From G963665185 sp049723905 (lineage in GTDB: Bacteria > Desulfobacterota > Desulfovibrionia > Desulfovibrionales > Desulfovibrionaceae), in the NCBI RefSeq assembly GCF_049723905.1, contig NZ_JBJKFD010000001.1:1426001-1490000 (forward strand): a stretch of 64,000 nt of DNA, in the 5' to 3' direction. Below, piece by piece: positions 43,396-52,674 of this stretch (positions are counted from its first letter, which is position 1; the number at the start of each line of letters is the position of its first letter). Both the position numbers and the translations under genes were made by a program. A model generated the notes under the pieces. The model made no database searches. It saw nothing but the letters and a program-made list of their open reading frames with translations, and was not told where the DNA came from.

Positions 43396-46044
43396 TCAAC
43401 CCCTCGAATTCAAAGGAGAATGAGTGACTAAAACCTGCCGGATGGCATCGGAGAGAATCAGCTTGTTGTAGGGCTTCTGCACTACCATGCGTATGCTTTC
43501 CAAAGCCTGGGCTCCTTCCACCGCCTCGTCACGCCCCGTTACCAGAATAACAGGCAGATGGGGGTTCAGGCTGGCCACCCGCCGCACCAACTCCAGCCCG
43601 TTTATTCCGGGCATGTCATAGTCTGTAATCAGCAGATCGAAATTTCTGGGATCGGCTTCCAGGCGGAGTAACGCCTGGGCCGGACTGCTTTCCGCCACCA
43701 CGCTGAAGCCGAGGCTTTCCAGCACTCGCGGCGTGGTTTCCATCTGGTCGGCATCGTCTTCCACAAAGAGAACGCGTTCCCGGCCCACATACAGATTGTT
43801 GCGGGGCGCTATCTGGTCGGCATTCTGAAGGGACACGGGCAGGTACACCCTGAAGACCGTGCACTTTCCCGGCTCGCTGGCAACATCCACCGCCCCTTTG
43901 TGCGCCTTGGCAATGCCGTGGACCACGGCCAGTCCCAACCCAGTGCCTTCGCTCTTGCCCTTGGTGGTGAAAAAAGGATCGAAAATCTTGTCCAGCAGAG
44001 ACGAATCTATGCCCGGCCCATCGTCGGCCACGTCCACCCGGTAGAACTCGCCCGGTTCCACGCCCAAAACCTCGGCCCGGATAGGCTCCACTGTCTCGCT
44101 TTCCAGGCTCACTCTCAGGGTGCCTCCCTTGCTGCGCATGGCCTGGAAGGCGTTTGTACAGAGGTTCATAAGCACCTGGTTCATCTGCGTGGGGTCGGCC
44201 CAAACCATGTGGGGGTGTTCGGAAATGGTCCGTACCACCTCGATATTTCCGGGCATGGAGGCTTCCACAATGCCCAGGGCCTCGCGCATGACCTCGCCCA
44301 GGTCCGTGGGACGAAATCCTTCCTGACTGGGACGGCTGAATGCCAGAATCTGTTTTACCAGACGGCTGCCGCGATGTGCGGCCCGCAGTGCCCTTTCCAG
44401 ATCCTTGCCTGTCAGGGAATTTTCCTCAATGTCGCCCAAAGCCAGTTCGGTGGAGTTGATGATGGATGTCAGCACGTTGTTGAAATCATGGGCAATACCA
44501 CCGGCCAAAGTCCCGATGGCTTCCATCTTCTGCGACTGCAGCAGCTGTTTTTCCAGGCTGGTTTCCCGGGTGATGTCCTCGGCGGTGCTCAACGTACCCA
44601 CGACATTTCCGGCCTCGTCGTAGAGCGGCACTTTGTTGATTTCCAACCAGACGAGTTCCCCCATGGTATTGAGCACCTGCCGCCGCACCCGGAGAATGGC
44701 CGTGCGTGTATGCATAACCTCACGGTCGGTACGAGCCGACCAGTCCGCGTATTGGGAGTCGCGCTTGAGGTTGTAATCCGTGGTATGGACGATGCTCTGC
44801 ACGCTCTCCACACCAAAAAATTCGGTAAAGGCGCGGTTGGCTCCAAGGTACCTCTGGTGTGCGTCCTTCCAGCAGACAAGCTGCGGGATGGTATCCATAA
44901 GGATGCCCTGAAAGGAAAGCTGCTCCTTGATCTTGCGCTCCACCTGCTTGCGCTGGCGGATGTTGACCACCAGCAGCACCAGGCTGCTTCCCAAAACCAG
45001 AATGAACACGCCGCTGGTCCAGACAATCTCCTTGGGAAGCTCATAGAAGGCAGGAGGTGCATTGATTATCTGGCTGCCCTTGGGAAGCTGTTCCTCTTTG
45101 ATTCCCCACTTCTGAAGCAGATTGTAATCGAAAACATATCTGCCCTGCGGCGCGGTAACCACGGGAATGTCGGCCGCTTTTTCCCCACCCAAAATTCGCA
45201 GGGCGAGTTTGGCCGCGGCTTCGCCGTGCTTCACTCCGTCCAGAAGCTTGCCGCCCACGCTTCCGTAGCCGAGCAGGAAACGCCAGTTGCTGTAGATGGG
45301 GACGTTAGTGTGACGGGACACTTCCCTCTGCACCAGATCGGCCGAAGAATACTGTCCGTCTATTTTCTGATAAAACGGAATAAAGAAAAGAAATGTATCT
45401 CTGGGAAGATTCTCAACGCCTTTCAACAACTTGTCGAAACCGAACTGATCCCAGAATTCAAAGGACAGGCGCCCACGGAAAGGCGGAATGGCCGCCTCCA
45501 CCTGATGGCGGATGGCACGCCCTGTAGTGGAATTGTCACCGATGACCAGGATGTGTTTCTTTTCCGGGTGCAGACGCAATGCCAGATTGAGGGTATCCTT
45601 GATGTCGAATTCCTCGACCACCCCGGTAACGTCCTTGCCCCGCACTTCGGCCAGATCCAGGTCGTTGACTCCGCAAAAAACGAGGGGAACCCCAGGCAAC
45701 AACGTCTCCCCGTATTCCATCAAAAAATTGAAAGCGTCATTATCCGTAGCAATAACGACATCGAAATGTTTGTCTTTGAACTTATACGTATAAAGGTCCA
45801 GCAGGCGCTCGCGCATCTCGTCGCTGCCATAGCGCTTGCTGTCCATATACTCGATGTGAAGATCGATGGCGTAGGGGCTCTTCTCCAGCACGGTGCGGAT
45901 ACCGTGCATAATATCGTCAGACCACCTGTAGCCGTTATGGTAGGAGTTGAGCACCAGCACGTTGCGCTTTTCCTTGGCCCATGCGGGGGAGGAGAAGAGC
46001 ACCAGTGCCAGGAGAAGATGTAAAGACAAACAAAGCTTTTTCAT
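43396..46044 (-). CDS. Hybrid sensor kinase with periplasmic ABC-type binding domain (882 aa)
   Basis: Domains in order: signal/first segment (1-23, LFSSPAWA); periplasmic ABC substrate-binding-like sensor (about 25-335, VLNSYHNGYRWSDDIMHGI, FCGVNDLDL, YGSVGGKLLDGVKHGEAAA); membrane helix 344-362; PAS (about 375-495); HisKA with H519 (GGIAHDFNNVLTSI); HATPase (NAFQAM, DDGPGID, GTGLGLAVVHG); and a C-terminal receiver with D808 (LLITDYDMPG). The ATG at 46044 is preferred over a TTG further out because the signal peptide then sits at the very start. It is co-transcribed with the response regulator (D. vulgaris DVU3022 equivalent). The ligand is unknown; an organic acid is a reasonable guess. Confidence 0.92.
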   Translation of the reverse strand: MKKLCLSLHLLLALVLFSSPAWAKEKRNVLVLNSYHNGYRWSDDIMHGIRTVLEKSPYAIDLHIEYMDSKRYGSDEMRERLLDLYTYKFKDKHFDVVIATDNDAFNFLMEYGETLLPGVPLVFCGVNDLDLAEVRGKDVTGVVEEFDIKDTLNLALRLHPEKKHILVIGDNSTTGRAIRHQVEAAIPPFRGRLSFEFWDQFGFDKLLKGVENLPRDTFLFFIPFYQKIDGQYSSADLVQREVSRHTNVPIYSNWRFLLGYGSVGGKLLDGVKHGEAAAKLALRILGGEKAADIPVVTAPQGRYVFDYNLLQKWGIKEEQLPKGSQIINAPPAFYELPKEIVWTSGVFILVLGSSLVLLVVNIRQRKQVERKIKEQLSFQGILMDTIPQLVCWKDAHQRYLGANRAFTEFFGVESVQSIVHTTDYNLKRDSQYADWSARTDREVMHTRTAILRVRRQVLNTMGELVWLEINKVPLYDEAGNVVGTLSTAEDITRETSLEKQLLQSQKMEAIGTLAGGIAHDFNNVLTSIINSTELALGDIEENSLTGKDLERALRAAHRGSRLVKQILAFSRPSQEGFRPTDLGEVMREALGIVEASMPGNIEVVRTISEHPHMVWADPTQMNQVLMNLCTNAFQAMRSKGGTLRVSLESETVEPIRAEVLGVEPGEFYRVDVADDGPGIDSSLLDKIFDPFFTTKGKSEGTGLGLAVVHGIAKAHKGAVDVASEPGKCTVFRVYLPVSLQNADQIAPRNNLYVGRERVLFVEDDADQMETTPRVLESLGFSVVAESSPAQALLRLEADPRNFDLLITDYDMPGINGLELVRRVASLNPHLPVILVTGRDEAVEGAQALESIRMVVQKPYNKLILSDAIRQVLVTHSPLNSRG

Positions 46045-46413
46045 GAACAGGATAACCCGCTGTTGTGCGCTTAAAAGCAAAACACAAAATCCATGTCCGA
46101 AAATTCAGACATTGGTTGTGCACTCAATCGCCCCTCTTTGACAAGTAGCAAAGTGCAGTCCACCCACCTCTTTAGGACATGTTTTTCGCTGTTTTTACCC
46201 GTCAAAAAAAACCACAATTTCAATTTATCCCTGTTTTTACAAGGCATTACTTGGCTTGCACCTTCGATAAAATAATCTTGCAGTACCCAAAAAAATTTTT
46301 TTCATCATGCAGTAGTTTTTTCGAGATGCCAGCTTTTCTTGCGTCCATTTCCTTCCTTTTTATGCCAAAAGCTGGTGGACGTGCCCCTGAGGAATCTGCC
46401 ATTGTCCTTGCGC
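46045..46413. other. Divergent intergenic region, no gene
   Basis: About 370 AT-rich bases between the leftward sensor kinase gene and the rightward methyltransferase gene. The middle (about 46170-46320) is rich in A and T runs and must hold promoters both ways. I see no convincing coding frame or structured RNA. Confidence 0.4.
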
Positions 46414-47082
46414 ATGAACGATACGCCCCCTCAATGCAAACCAAACAGGCCGCAAACGGCTGCCGACTCCCACGTCGGATATAGCAAAAGTCAGGCCACG
46501 CCATTCGATATTTTGGAATTCGCCCACGCCACAATTGCGGACCATCTGTTCCCCGGAGATTTGTCCGTGGATGCAACAGCGGGCAACGGACACGATACGC
46601 TTTTTCTTTCCCGCCAGGTGGGAACGGACGGACTGGTCCTGGCCTTTGACGTCCAGGAAACCGCCCTGGCATCCACCCGGAAACGGCTGGCTAAAGCCGG
46701 GTGCCCGGATAACGTGCGCCTCATCCACCAGGGGCACGAAAGCCTCGCTCTCCACCTCGATGCCCTCAAAAATGAGAATCCAGACGTTCCGCCTCTGCGG
46801 GCCGTCATGTTCAACCTCGGTTACCTGCCGGGAAGCGACAAGTCGCTGACCACGAAGCCGGAAACCAGCCTTTCCGCCTTGCGGCAGGCCTTGGACGCAC
46901 TTGCCCCGGGGGGAATATGCTCGCTGATGCTGTACACCGGACACGCAGGAGGAAGGGAGGAGGCACAGGCGGTTCTGGAACACGTGGAGCAACTGGACAT
47001 CAAGGCATTTCGATGTCTTCGCAGTGAAGTGTGCAACAAACCGGGAAGCCCGGTCATATCACTTTTGGTATGGAAAAGATAA
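46414..47082 (+). CDS. mnmM: MnmM/YtqB-like SAM-dependent methyltransferase (222 aa)
   Basis: Resembles the family that methylates 5-aminomethyl-2-thiouridine at the tRNA wobble position (formerly called rRNA methylase-like, YtqB). The SAM-binding motif is VDATAGNGHDTLFLSR (about 52-67), then LAFDVQETAL. The family hallmark is VMFNLGYLPGSDKSLTT, followed by ICSLMLYTGHAGGREEA and GSPVISLLVWKR at the end. The N-terminal ~30 residues are extra. The ATG at 46414 lacks a clear ribosome site; an upstream TTG at 46339 is the alternative. It is not obviously linked to its neighbours. Confidence 0.82.
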   Translation: MNDTPPQCKPNRPQTAADSHVGYSKSQATPFDILEFAHATIADHLFPGDLSVDATAGNGHDTLFLSRQVGTDGLVLAFDVQETALASTRKRLAKAGCPDNVRLIHQGHESLALHLDALKNENPDVPPLRAVMFNLGYLPGSDKSLTTKPETSLSALRQALDALAPGGICSLMLYTGHAGGREEAQAVLEHVEQLDIKAFRCLRSEVCNKPGSPVISLLVWKR

Positions 47083-47173
47083 TTCCGGCAGGCCGACGAA
47101 CCACCGCTTTCAACTCCTGTGGAGCCGGACGGAGAAAAATCGGCCCCAAGGAGTCCCGCAAAAGCCCCGGTCT

Positions 47174-48472
47174 TTAAAACTCGGGCAGGGAAAAAGGATG
47201 CTTGCGGCGGATGCAGGCACCGCAAAACAAGCCCAAAAGAGACATCCCAAAGGCCAGCCACCATGTTCTGAAAAAGTTGTGGCCGGAGATGCAGGTGACG
47301 AGATAGGCGAGATAGCCGCCCCAGATCATGGCGGTCATTTCCCAGTACAACCGCTGCTCTCTGTCCGCGGCTGCTGCAATCCCCTTCCGTATCCTGGCAT
47401 ATCCCCATGCCAGGGGGCCGAACAGCGCCACCATGGCCGCAACAAATCCCACAATGCCGAGTTCGCAAAGCAGTTGCAGGTACACATTATGCGGATGCGG
47501 GATATCCTGCCCGTTGATAGCGGCAACCAATCCCATGGAGTTGAAGGCCGGGTTGAAGGCACTGACGCCTGCGCCAAACCACGGGTGGGCTCGAAAGACA
47601 TCCAGGGCCAGGCCCCACAATTCCCAACGCGGGTCCTGGGCGACAGCTTCCAAATGCATCCGCTGCGGCCCGAAAAACATGGCCAGCCCGCCACCCACCA
47701 GCACTATCAAGACCAATCCGGCCAGAGAGCGCATGGAAACCTTGCGGAAAACCGCCACGGACAGCACGGCCAAAGCGACTGCAAATCCCAGGTAGCCGCT
47801 TCTGGTCTGGGAAAACAAAAGCAAAAACAATCCGGGAAAAAGAAGGCCCAGACAGACACTCCAGCGCAGGACGGATTTCCAGGCGCAAGGCAAAAGAAAT
47901 CCGAGCCCCATGGCAGGAACAAGGGCCATAGCCATGTAGTTGCCGACACGCGGTGTACTCATGGAACCGGTGAGTCGCCCGGCATAGATTGCGGTGCCCT
48001 GTATGAAGTCCACGCCGGTGGTGTATTGGTACATCCCGTCCAGCCCCTGCGCAAAAGTCGCCAGAATAAAGACCAATACAAAGCGTTTCAGATCGCGGCC
48101 ATCCCGTACGCACTCCATGGCAATGAGGGGAAAGACAAAGCCCTGCCGCAGGTTGGGTGCCATAACGTCCCAACTTTCCAGCGGCGCAACCGAATGGACG
48201 GTGTTCACCAAAATCAGCAGAAAAAACACCAGCCACGCCCAGGCCAGGGGGAAACGGCGCAAGGCCGAGTTGGACCAGTTCCAATAATAGTATGGAACCA
48301 GGCTGATCAGTGCGATAATAGAGCCTGCCTCGCGAAAGCTATGACCAAAAGGAAAGAGCAGCATGCAAAGCAAAAAGGCCCAGTACATCAGGCCGTGCGC
48401 TATCCTGGCTCCTTGTTCGGGAGGAATGGAACGGACGAATTGCAGAATTTTTTCTCGACGGACGTGTGGCAT
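47174..48472 (-). CDS. O-antigen ligase/polymerase-like membrane protein (432 aa)
   Basis: Wzy_C/WaaL-type integral membrane protein with about 11-12 helices and one large periplasmic loop. The family region is FSQTRSGYLGFAVALAVL with the conserved arginine, followed by the long loop containing HPWFGAGVSAFNPAF and HPHNVYLQLLCELGIVGF. Such proteins join O-antigen to lipid A core or polymerise it. The start at 48472 has GAGGAG four bases upstream; an ATG at 48484 is equally possible. There is no LPS gene cluster around it apart from the glycosyltransferase at 52652, so the substrate is open. It is convergent with the methyltransferase gene. Confidence 0.85.
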   Translation of the reverse strand: MPHVRREKILQFVRSIPPEQGARIAHGLMYWAFLLCMLLFPFGHSFREAGSIIALISLVPYYYWNWSNSALRRFPLAWAWLVFFLLILVNTVHSVAPLESWDVMAPNLRQGFVFPLIAMECVRDGRDLKRFVLVFILATFAQGLDGMYQYTTGVDFIQGTAIYAGRLTGSMSTPRVGNYMAMALVPAMGLGFLLPCAWKSVLRWSVCLGLLFPGLFLLLFSQTRSGYLGFAVALAVLSVAVFRKVSMRSLAGLVLIVLVGGGLAMFFGPQRMHLEAVAQDPRWELWGLALDVFRAHPWFGAGVSAFNPAFNSMGLVAAINGQDIPHPHNVYLQLLCELGIVGFVAAMVALFGPLAWGYARIRKGIAAAADREQRLYWEMTAMIWGGYLAYLVTCISGHNFFRTWWLAFGMSLLGLFCGACIRRKHPFSLPEF

Positions 48473-48691
48473 GCGGCTCCTCATAACTTCTTTGCAAGGT
48501 GTATGCGAGGAGTTGTGATCGGTCAATGTACAAGCCCCATCAACGACTGATTTGAAGCGGTATTCGTCTCTTGTACCGGCTTTTCTCCCACTCTTTTCCG
48601 GCCGGAGAATGCCAGGCAAAAAAGGACAAACCGCCGCCTTCATCCGGCTCGTAGCGGGCAGAAAAATGAAATAATTTTCCTAAAAATACAC

Positions 48692-48720
48692 AAAGGACAT
48701 GCCGCAAAAACATGTCCTTT
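48692..48720 (-). terminator. Terminator-like hairpin left of the small ORF at 48757
   Basis: AAAGGACATG and CATGTCCTTT pair perfectly around nine bases. On the minus strand GTGTATTTTTA follows. It lies 36 bases after the stop of the small minus-strand frame ending at 48757 and upstream of the O-antigen ligase gene, suggesting that a short transcript ends here. Confidence 0.65.
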
Positions 48721-48756
48721 CAACCTCCAGAACTGCCCGAATTTCGCAAGCTTTCC

Positions 48757-48885
48757 TTAGCTGGAGGGAACAGCCTCCTGCCTGGTCCGGGCCAAAAGCT
48801 TTTCAATCAGCTTGGGATCATCAGCTATTTCATTTTTATAATAAAAACTATATATCAAAGAAGATTCTCTCACACTCTTCCTCAT
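48757..48885 (-). CDS. Possible small protein, 42 aa, or gene remnant
   Basis: A short frame ending in a charged, protein-like stretch (FYYKNEIADDPKLIEKLLAR, then TRQEAVPSS) and followed by the terminator at 48692-48720. The ATG at 48885 has AAGGA too close to it. A GTG 12 bases further in, with AGGA at proper spacing, is another candidate start. The frame extends back to 49083 without good coding character. It could be a genuine small protein or the surviving 3' end of a lost gene. The remaining gap up to 49113 holds the MscS gene's promoter and nothing else I can support. Confidence 0.35.
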   Translation of the reverse strand: MRKSVRESSLIYSFYYKNEIADDPKLIEKLLARTRQEAVPSS

Positions 48886-49113
48886 TCCTTCATCAATTTT
48901 GTCAGCCCATTGGCACATTCGTATGGCAAGCGGCTTCAACCCACACCAGGGCTTGCTCCAGCCACGCTCCCCCGGTATACGTTCAGGGAGTACTCGACAC
49001 GAGCTGTAAGGGACGACACGGCCGCTGCAAAACATATAGCTGCGAAATTTGCTGCATGGCAAAAGCCCGTCGACCCCACACATTCATAAAATACCGCAAT
49101 CCGGGAGCCTGCA

Positions 49114-51660
49114 ATGCGTAGGTCGTTCTCCATTTTTCTGCTTCTCCTCATGGCTCTTTGCCTGCCCTCCCTGCCGGGGCAGGCCCAGAACTCCGCAACG
49201 CCGCCAAAGGCTGCGTCCGCCGAAAAAAGCGAGACCACCTGGAAAACCATGGTGGAAGGCATTGAGCACGACATCTCCCTGCGCGACGCCAGTGTGCAGC
49301 GCATCGAGCAAGCCTTCCCGGAAATGCGCGACGACCTTTATTACGGCCTGGCAAAAGCCAGCAACCGCCTGGACCAGCTGACCCTGCTGCATGGAGTTTC
49401 GGGCAGCACGCCGTGGGCCTACAGAACCATTCTCATCCAGCTCGACTCCCTGAAACGGTACGTGCAGCTCAAGATGGCCCCACTCTGGAAGGCCCACAAC
49501 AAAATCAACCAGATCAAGGACGACTACCACGCCATCCGCAATATCCGTTTGCGCCAAAAAAGCTCGAACCTGGACGTGCTGGTCTCGCCTTCCATGGCCA
49601 ATGCCACGGCAGGTTACCGCGACCTCAAGCACAGCGTAAAAGATATAAAAAATGACATAAACGACGCCTTAAGCAAAGGCGATACACTGCTGGCTGCCAT
49701 TGCCGACGACCGTAACGCCACCTTGCAGATATATTTCGATGAGTTCCGGCGGTACTACTTCGCCCCGGCCCCAAGCCTCTTTACCCGGAGCGGCCTGCAC
49801 GACATGGCGGATGAAGCCATGCAGTGGGCCGACAACATGCCCCGCTTCTGGTATCCGCTGCTTGTCTGGGTACATTGGGAAAACTTCCTGCTCTATTTCG
49901 CCTTCTGTTCCCTGGCCCTGTGGGCCGCCGGGGCCATTGTTCTGCAACGGTTGCGCGAACGCCTGCAAACAGCCAGCGGCCACCACATTGCAAAACGAGG
50001 CGGCTGGGTCCTCATTTCCCTGGGACTGGGGCTGGCAACGTCCCTCTACCTGACCTATTTTACGGGCAACCAGGCGACTCATCTGGCCTGGGTGGATATG
50101 GTCGCGCTGGGAATGATCATTCTCACCAACAGCATCGTCAAAGGCGTGTCGGGCATGGAGTTCAGCCGCCCCAGCCAAAATCCTCTGACTCTGCTGTTCG
50201 CACTGATGGTGTTGGGCGACCTCATGCACATATTTATTGTTCCGGCCGCCTGCCTCACCCTTATCTGGCTGCCCGCCATTGCGCTGGCTTTTCTGCGCAT
50301 GCGCAGCATTGCCCGCACCAACAAAATCCCCCTGGACCGAGGTCTGGCCCGCGTCTCCACACCTGTCCTGGCCATTTTTGGGGGGCTGGCCCTGTTCAGT
50401 TATCCCGCAGCCAGCCTCATACTTACCCAGATATGGTTCATGGCGTTGCTTACCTTCATGCTCTGCGCCATGCTCAAAAAATTCTTCAGTGTCCGTACCC
50501 AATTGGCCCTGAATGCACAAAAAGCGCAAAAAGAGACCGCAGAGGCTTCCGAAGCACCCATTTCAACTTTCTCATGCGGTCCTATCGGCCCGACCAGACC
50601 TCTAGGCACTCCAGCGCTCCTGGAAATGGCCTATCCTTTTACGGTGACAATCATCGTCTACCTGTTCCTGGGCTGGTCCCTGATCTTTGCCGGAGGGAGA
50701 GGGTTTGCATCCTGGGTGCTGCGCCAGAACATCGATGTAAGCGGAGTGCACATCTCGCCTCGCTCCATCATCGTCATCCTCGCCCTGTTTTTCTTCACAC
50801 GCATGGTCATCGGATGGATGGTCAGCTTTTTCGAGGAACTTCCCCGACGCGGCGGCAAATTCAATCCGGCCCTGGCCCACACTTTTGCCACAACAGTCTC
50901 CTATCTTTTCTGGGTGCTCTACATCCTGGTGAGCCTCAACCTGCTGGGCGTTTCCCTTTCCGCCCTCACGTGGATCGCCTCGGGCCTGTCCGTGGGCATC
51001 GGCTTTGGCATGAAAGACATCGTCAACAACTTCGTCTCCGGGTTGATCATCCTGTTCGGCGGGTCCATCAAAAAAGGCGACGTGCTCCAGCACAACAAGA
51101 TGATCGGCGAGGTCACGGACGTATCCGTGCGCAACACCACCATCCGCACCCTGGACAACACCATGGTCATCATCCCCAACTCCAGCTTTCTCAAAGGGGA
51201 TATTTCCAACTACAGCTACGGCGACACCACCATCCGCGTCACGGTGCCGGTAACTGTCATTCCCGGTTCCAAACGCAACAAGGTCACCAAGCTGATGCTC
51301 AAGGCGGCCAAAAAACATCCGCTGGTCATCGATAATCCGGAACCGCAGGTGCTGTTCAAGGGATTCGGGCAGCTTGGCCTGGACTACCACCTGTACGTAT
51401 GGGTGCGAAATTTTCAGGACATGTACCCGGTGCAGTCCGACCTGACAGACACCCTGGACACCCAATTCCAGGAAAACAAGGTTCAGGTTGCCTTCCGCAC
51501 AGTAAAGACCAAATACAAGGTCAAAAAGAAAGAGGAAGACCTGGGCGTGGTTCTGCGCGCCAAGCGCAAGGAACTCTACAAGCTGGTGAACGAACGCAAG
51601 CGCAACCTCAACAGCAACCTGCGCAGACAAAACCCGGACAAACAGACGCCCGACGCTTGA
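49114..51660 (+). CDS. Large MscS-family mechanosensitive channel (848 aa)
   Basis: Signal peptide at 1-24 (LCLPSLPGQA), a periplasmic helical domain at about 30-240, and then about ten membrane helices. The MscS pore and beta domain lie at about 600-760: LTWIASGLSVGIGFGMKDIV, NNFVSGLIILFGGSIKKGD, TIRTLDNTMVIIPNSSFL and GDISNYSYGDTTIRVTVPV. The C-terminal domain ends in a basic tail (RKRNLNSNLRRQNP). The layout is like MscK/YnaI-type relatives with an N-terminal periplasmic extension. It should open under osmotic downshock. GGGAG precedes the ATG. The two genes after it run the same way, the first 84 bases downstream, and may be co-transcribed. Confidence 0.92.
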   Translation: MRRSFSIFLLLLMALCLPSLPGQAQNSATPPKAASAEKSETTWKTMVEGIEHDISLRDASVQRIEQAFPEMRDDLYYGLAKASNRLDQLTLLHGVSGSTPWAYRTILIQLDSLKRYVQLKMAPLWKAHNKINQIKDDYHAIRNIRLRQKSSNLDVLVSPSMANATAGYRDLKHSVKDIKNDINDALSKGDTLLAAIADDRNATLQIYFDEFRRYYFAPAPSLFTRSGLHDMADEAMQWADNMPRFWYPLLVWVHWENFLLYFAFCSLALWAAGAIVLQRLRERLQTASGHHIAKRGGWVLISLGLGLATSLYLTYFTGNQATHLAWVDMVALGMIILTNSIVKGVSGMEFSRPSQNPLTLLFALMVLGDLMHIFIVPAACLTLIWLPAIALAFLRMRSIARTNKIPLDRGLARVSTPVLAIFGGLALFSYPAASLILTQIWFMALLTFMLCAMLKKFFSVRTQLALNAQKAQKETAEASEAPISTFSCGPIGPTRPLGTPALLEMAYPFTVTIIVYLFLGWSLIFAGGRGFASWVLRQNIDVSGVHISPRSIIVILALFFFTRMVIGWMVSFFEELPRRGGKFNPALAHTFATTVSYLFWVLYILVSLNLLGVSLSALTWIASGLSVGIGFGMKDIVNNFVSGLIILFGGSIKKGDVLQHNKMIGEVTDVSVRNTTIRTLDNTMVIIPNSSFLKGDISNYSYGDTTIRVTVPVTVIPGSKRNKVTKLMLKAAKKHPLVIDNPEPQVLFKGFGQLGLDYHLYVWVRNFQDMYPVQSDLTDTLDTQFQENKVQVAFRTVKTKYKVKKKEEDLGVVLRAKRKELYKLVNERKRNLNSNLRRQNPDKQTPDA

Positions 51661-51744
51661 AAAGAGATTCGAGCCTTTGTCAGCAGGCTGAGCCCATCGG
51701 GCTGTTCTTGACTCGTTCCAACGGGACGTTATGATGCGCGTCGA

Positions 51745-52674
51745 ATGAATACTACAGAACTTTCCATAGTCATCAATGTGGACGACCTCGGACTGCACCC
51801 CGCTGTGCAGCGGGCCGTGGCCGACCTTGCCGCGCGCGGTATGGTCACTTCCACCACCCTGCTGGCCAACGGCCCGTTCTTTGAACAGGCCCTGTCCCTG
51901 GCCAAGGACATGCCCGAGGTGGGCATAGGCGTGCATTGCAACGTGTTGCGCGGACGTCCGCTTTCGCAGACCAAGCAGGTCTCCTCCCTGGTGGGGGAAG
52001 ACGGGCTGTTTCTGGGCAGCTACCCGGCCCTGTTCGCCCGCTACATGTCCAACCGCATCGACTACCAGCAGCTGGCCGGAGAATGGCGGGCCCAAATCCA
52101 GCGTGTTCTGGATGCAGGTATACGCCCCACCCATCTGGACAGTGAAAAACATACCCATGTGTGGCCCGCGTTCATGCGCGTGGCACAGCAACTGGCGGAG
52201 GAATTCGGCATCCCGTGGATGCGGCGTCCCAAGGAATGCTCGCCGCTCACACGACTGGACAAGCCAGGCATCCGCTGTTCATTTCTTAACGTCTGCGCCT
52301 CGCTGCACAGACGCCACCAGAACGTTGCCTGGCCCGACACCATCTGGGGCATAGCCGACCAGAAGGACGATTTGCGGCCCGAGGCATTGGACCGCCACCT
52401 CGCGGCCTGGACAACCAAAGCAGACAAAAAGAACTCCGCGCCCCTCGTGCTGGAAATCTGCTGCCACCCCGGCCTGCCCGCGCAGGACGATCCGCCCCTC
52501 CCCTCGGAATTCGGGCGCATGCGTGTGGACAAGCAATGGAACGCGGAGTACCAAAACCTGGCTCATGCAGACTGGAAAACAATTTTCAGCCGTCACAACG
52601 CGCGGCTGGTTCACTACGGGCAGCTCTGCCCCCGCACAAGGAAACCAACCAATGTCCAAGACTCCAGCATCTGA
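51745..52674 (+). CDS. ChbG/HpnK (YdjC-like) carbohydrate deacetylase (309 aa)
   Basis: A metal-dependent deacetylase of the YdjC fold. Expected metal ligands are visible: the aspartate in VINVDDLGLH (about 10-18), a histidine in VGIGVHCNVLRGRP (about 58-71) and a histidine in HLDSEKHTHVWP (about 131-142). A C-terminal catalytic histidine may be in LEICCHPGLP. The ribosome site is weak. It overlaps the glycosyltransferase gene by 23 bases. HpnK-type members deacetylate hopanoid or polyprenyl glycolipids, and pairing with a polyprenyl-phosphate glycosyltransferase fits a lipid-linked sugar modification. Confidence 0.88.
   Translation: MNTTELSIVINVDDLGLHPAVQRAVADLAARGMVTSTTLLANGPFFEQALSLAKDMPEVGIGVHCNVLRGRPLSQTKQVSSLVGEDGLFLGSYPALFARYMSNRIDYQQLAGEWRAQIQRVLDAGIRPTHLDSEKHTHVWPAFMRVAQQLAEEFGIPWMRRPKECSPLTRLDKPGIRCSFLNVCASLHRRHQNVAWPDTIWGIADQKDDLRPEALDRHLAAWTTKADKKNSAPLVLEICCHPGLPAQDDPPLPSEFGRMRVDKQWNAEYQNLAHADWKTIFSRHNARLVHYGQLCPRTRKPTNVQDSSI

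Noticed and set aside
46170..46320. A/T-run-rich stretch as a possible structured RNA or origin
   Set aside because: Only promoter-like base composition; I saw no consistent pairing or repeated boxes.
51683..51706. Small AGCCC/GGGCT stem after the MscS gene as a terminator
   Set aside because: Five-base stem with a poor T-run; the following genes run in the same direction and may be co-transcribed.
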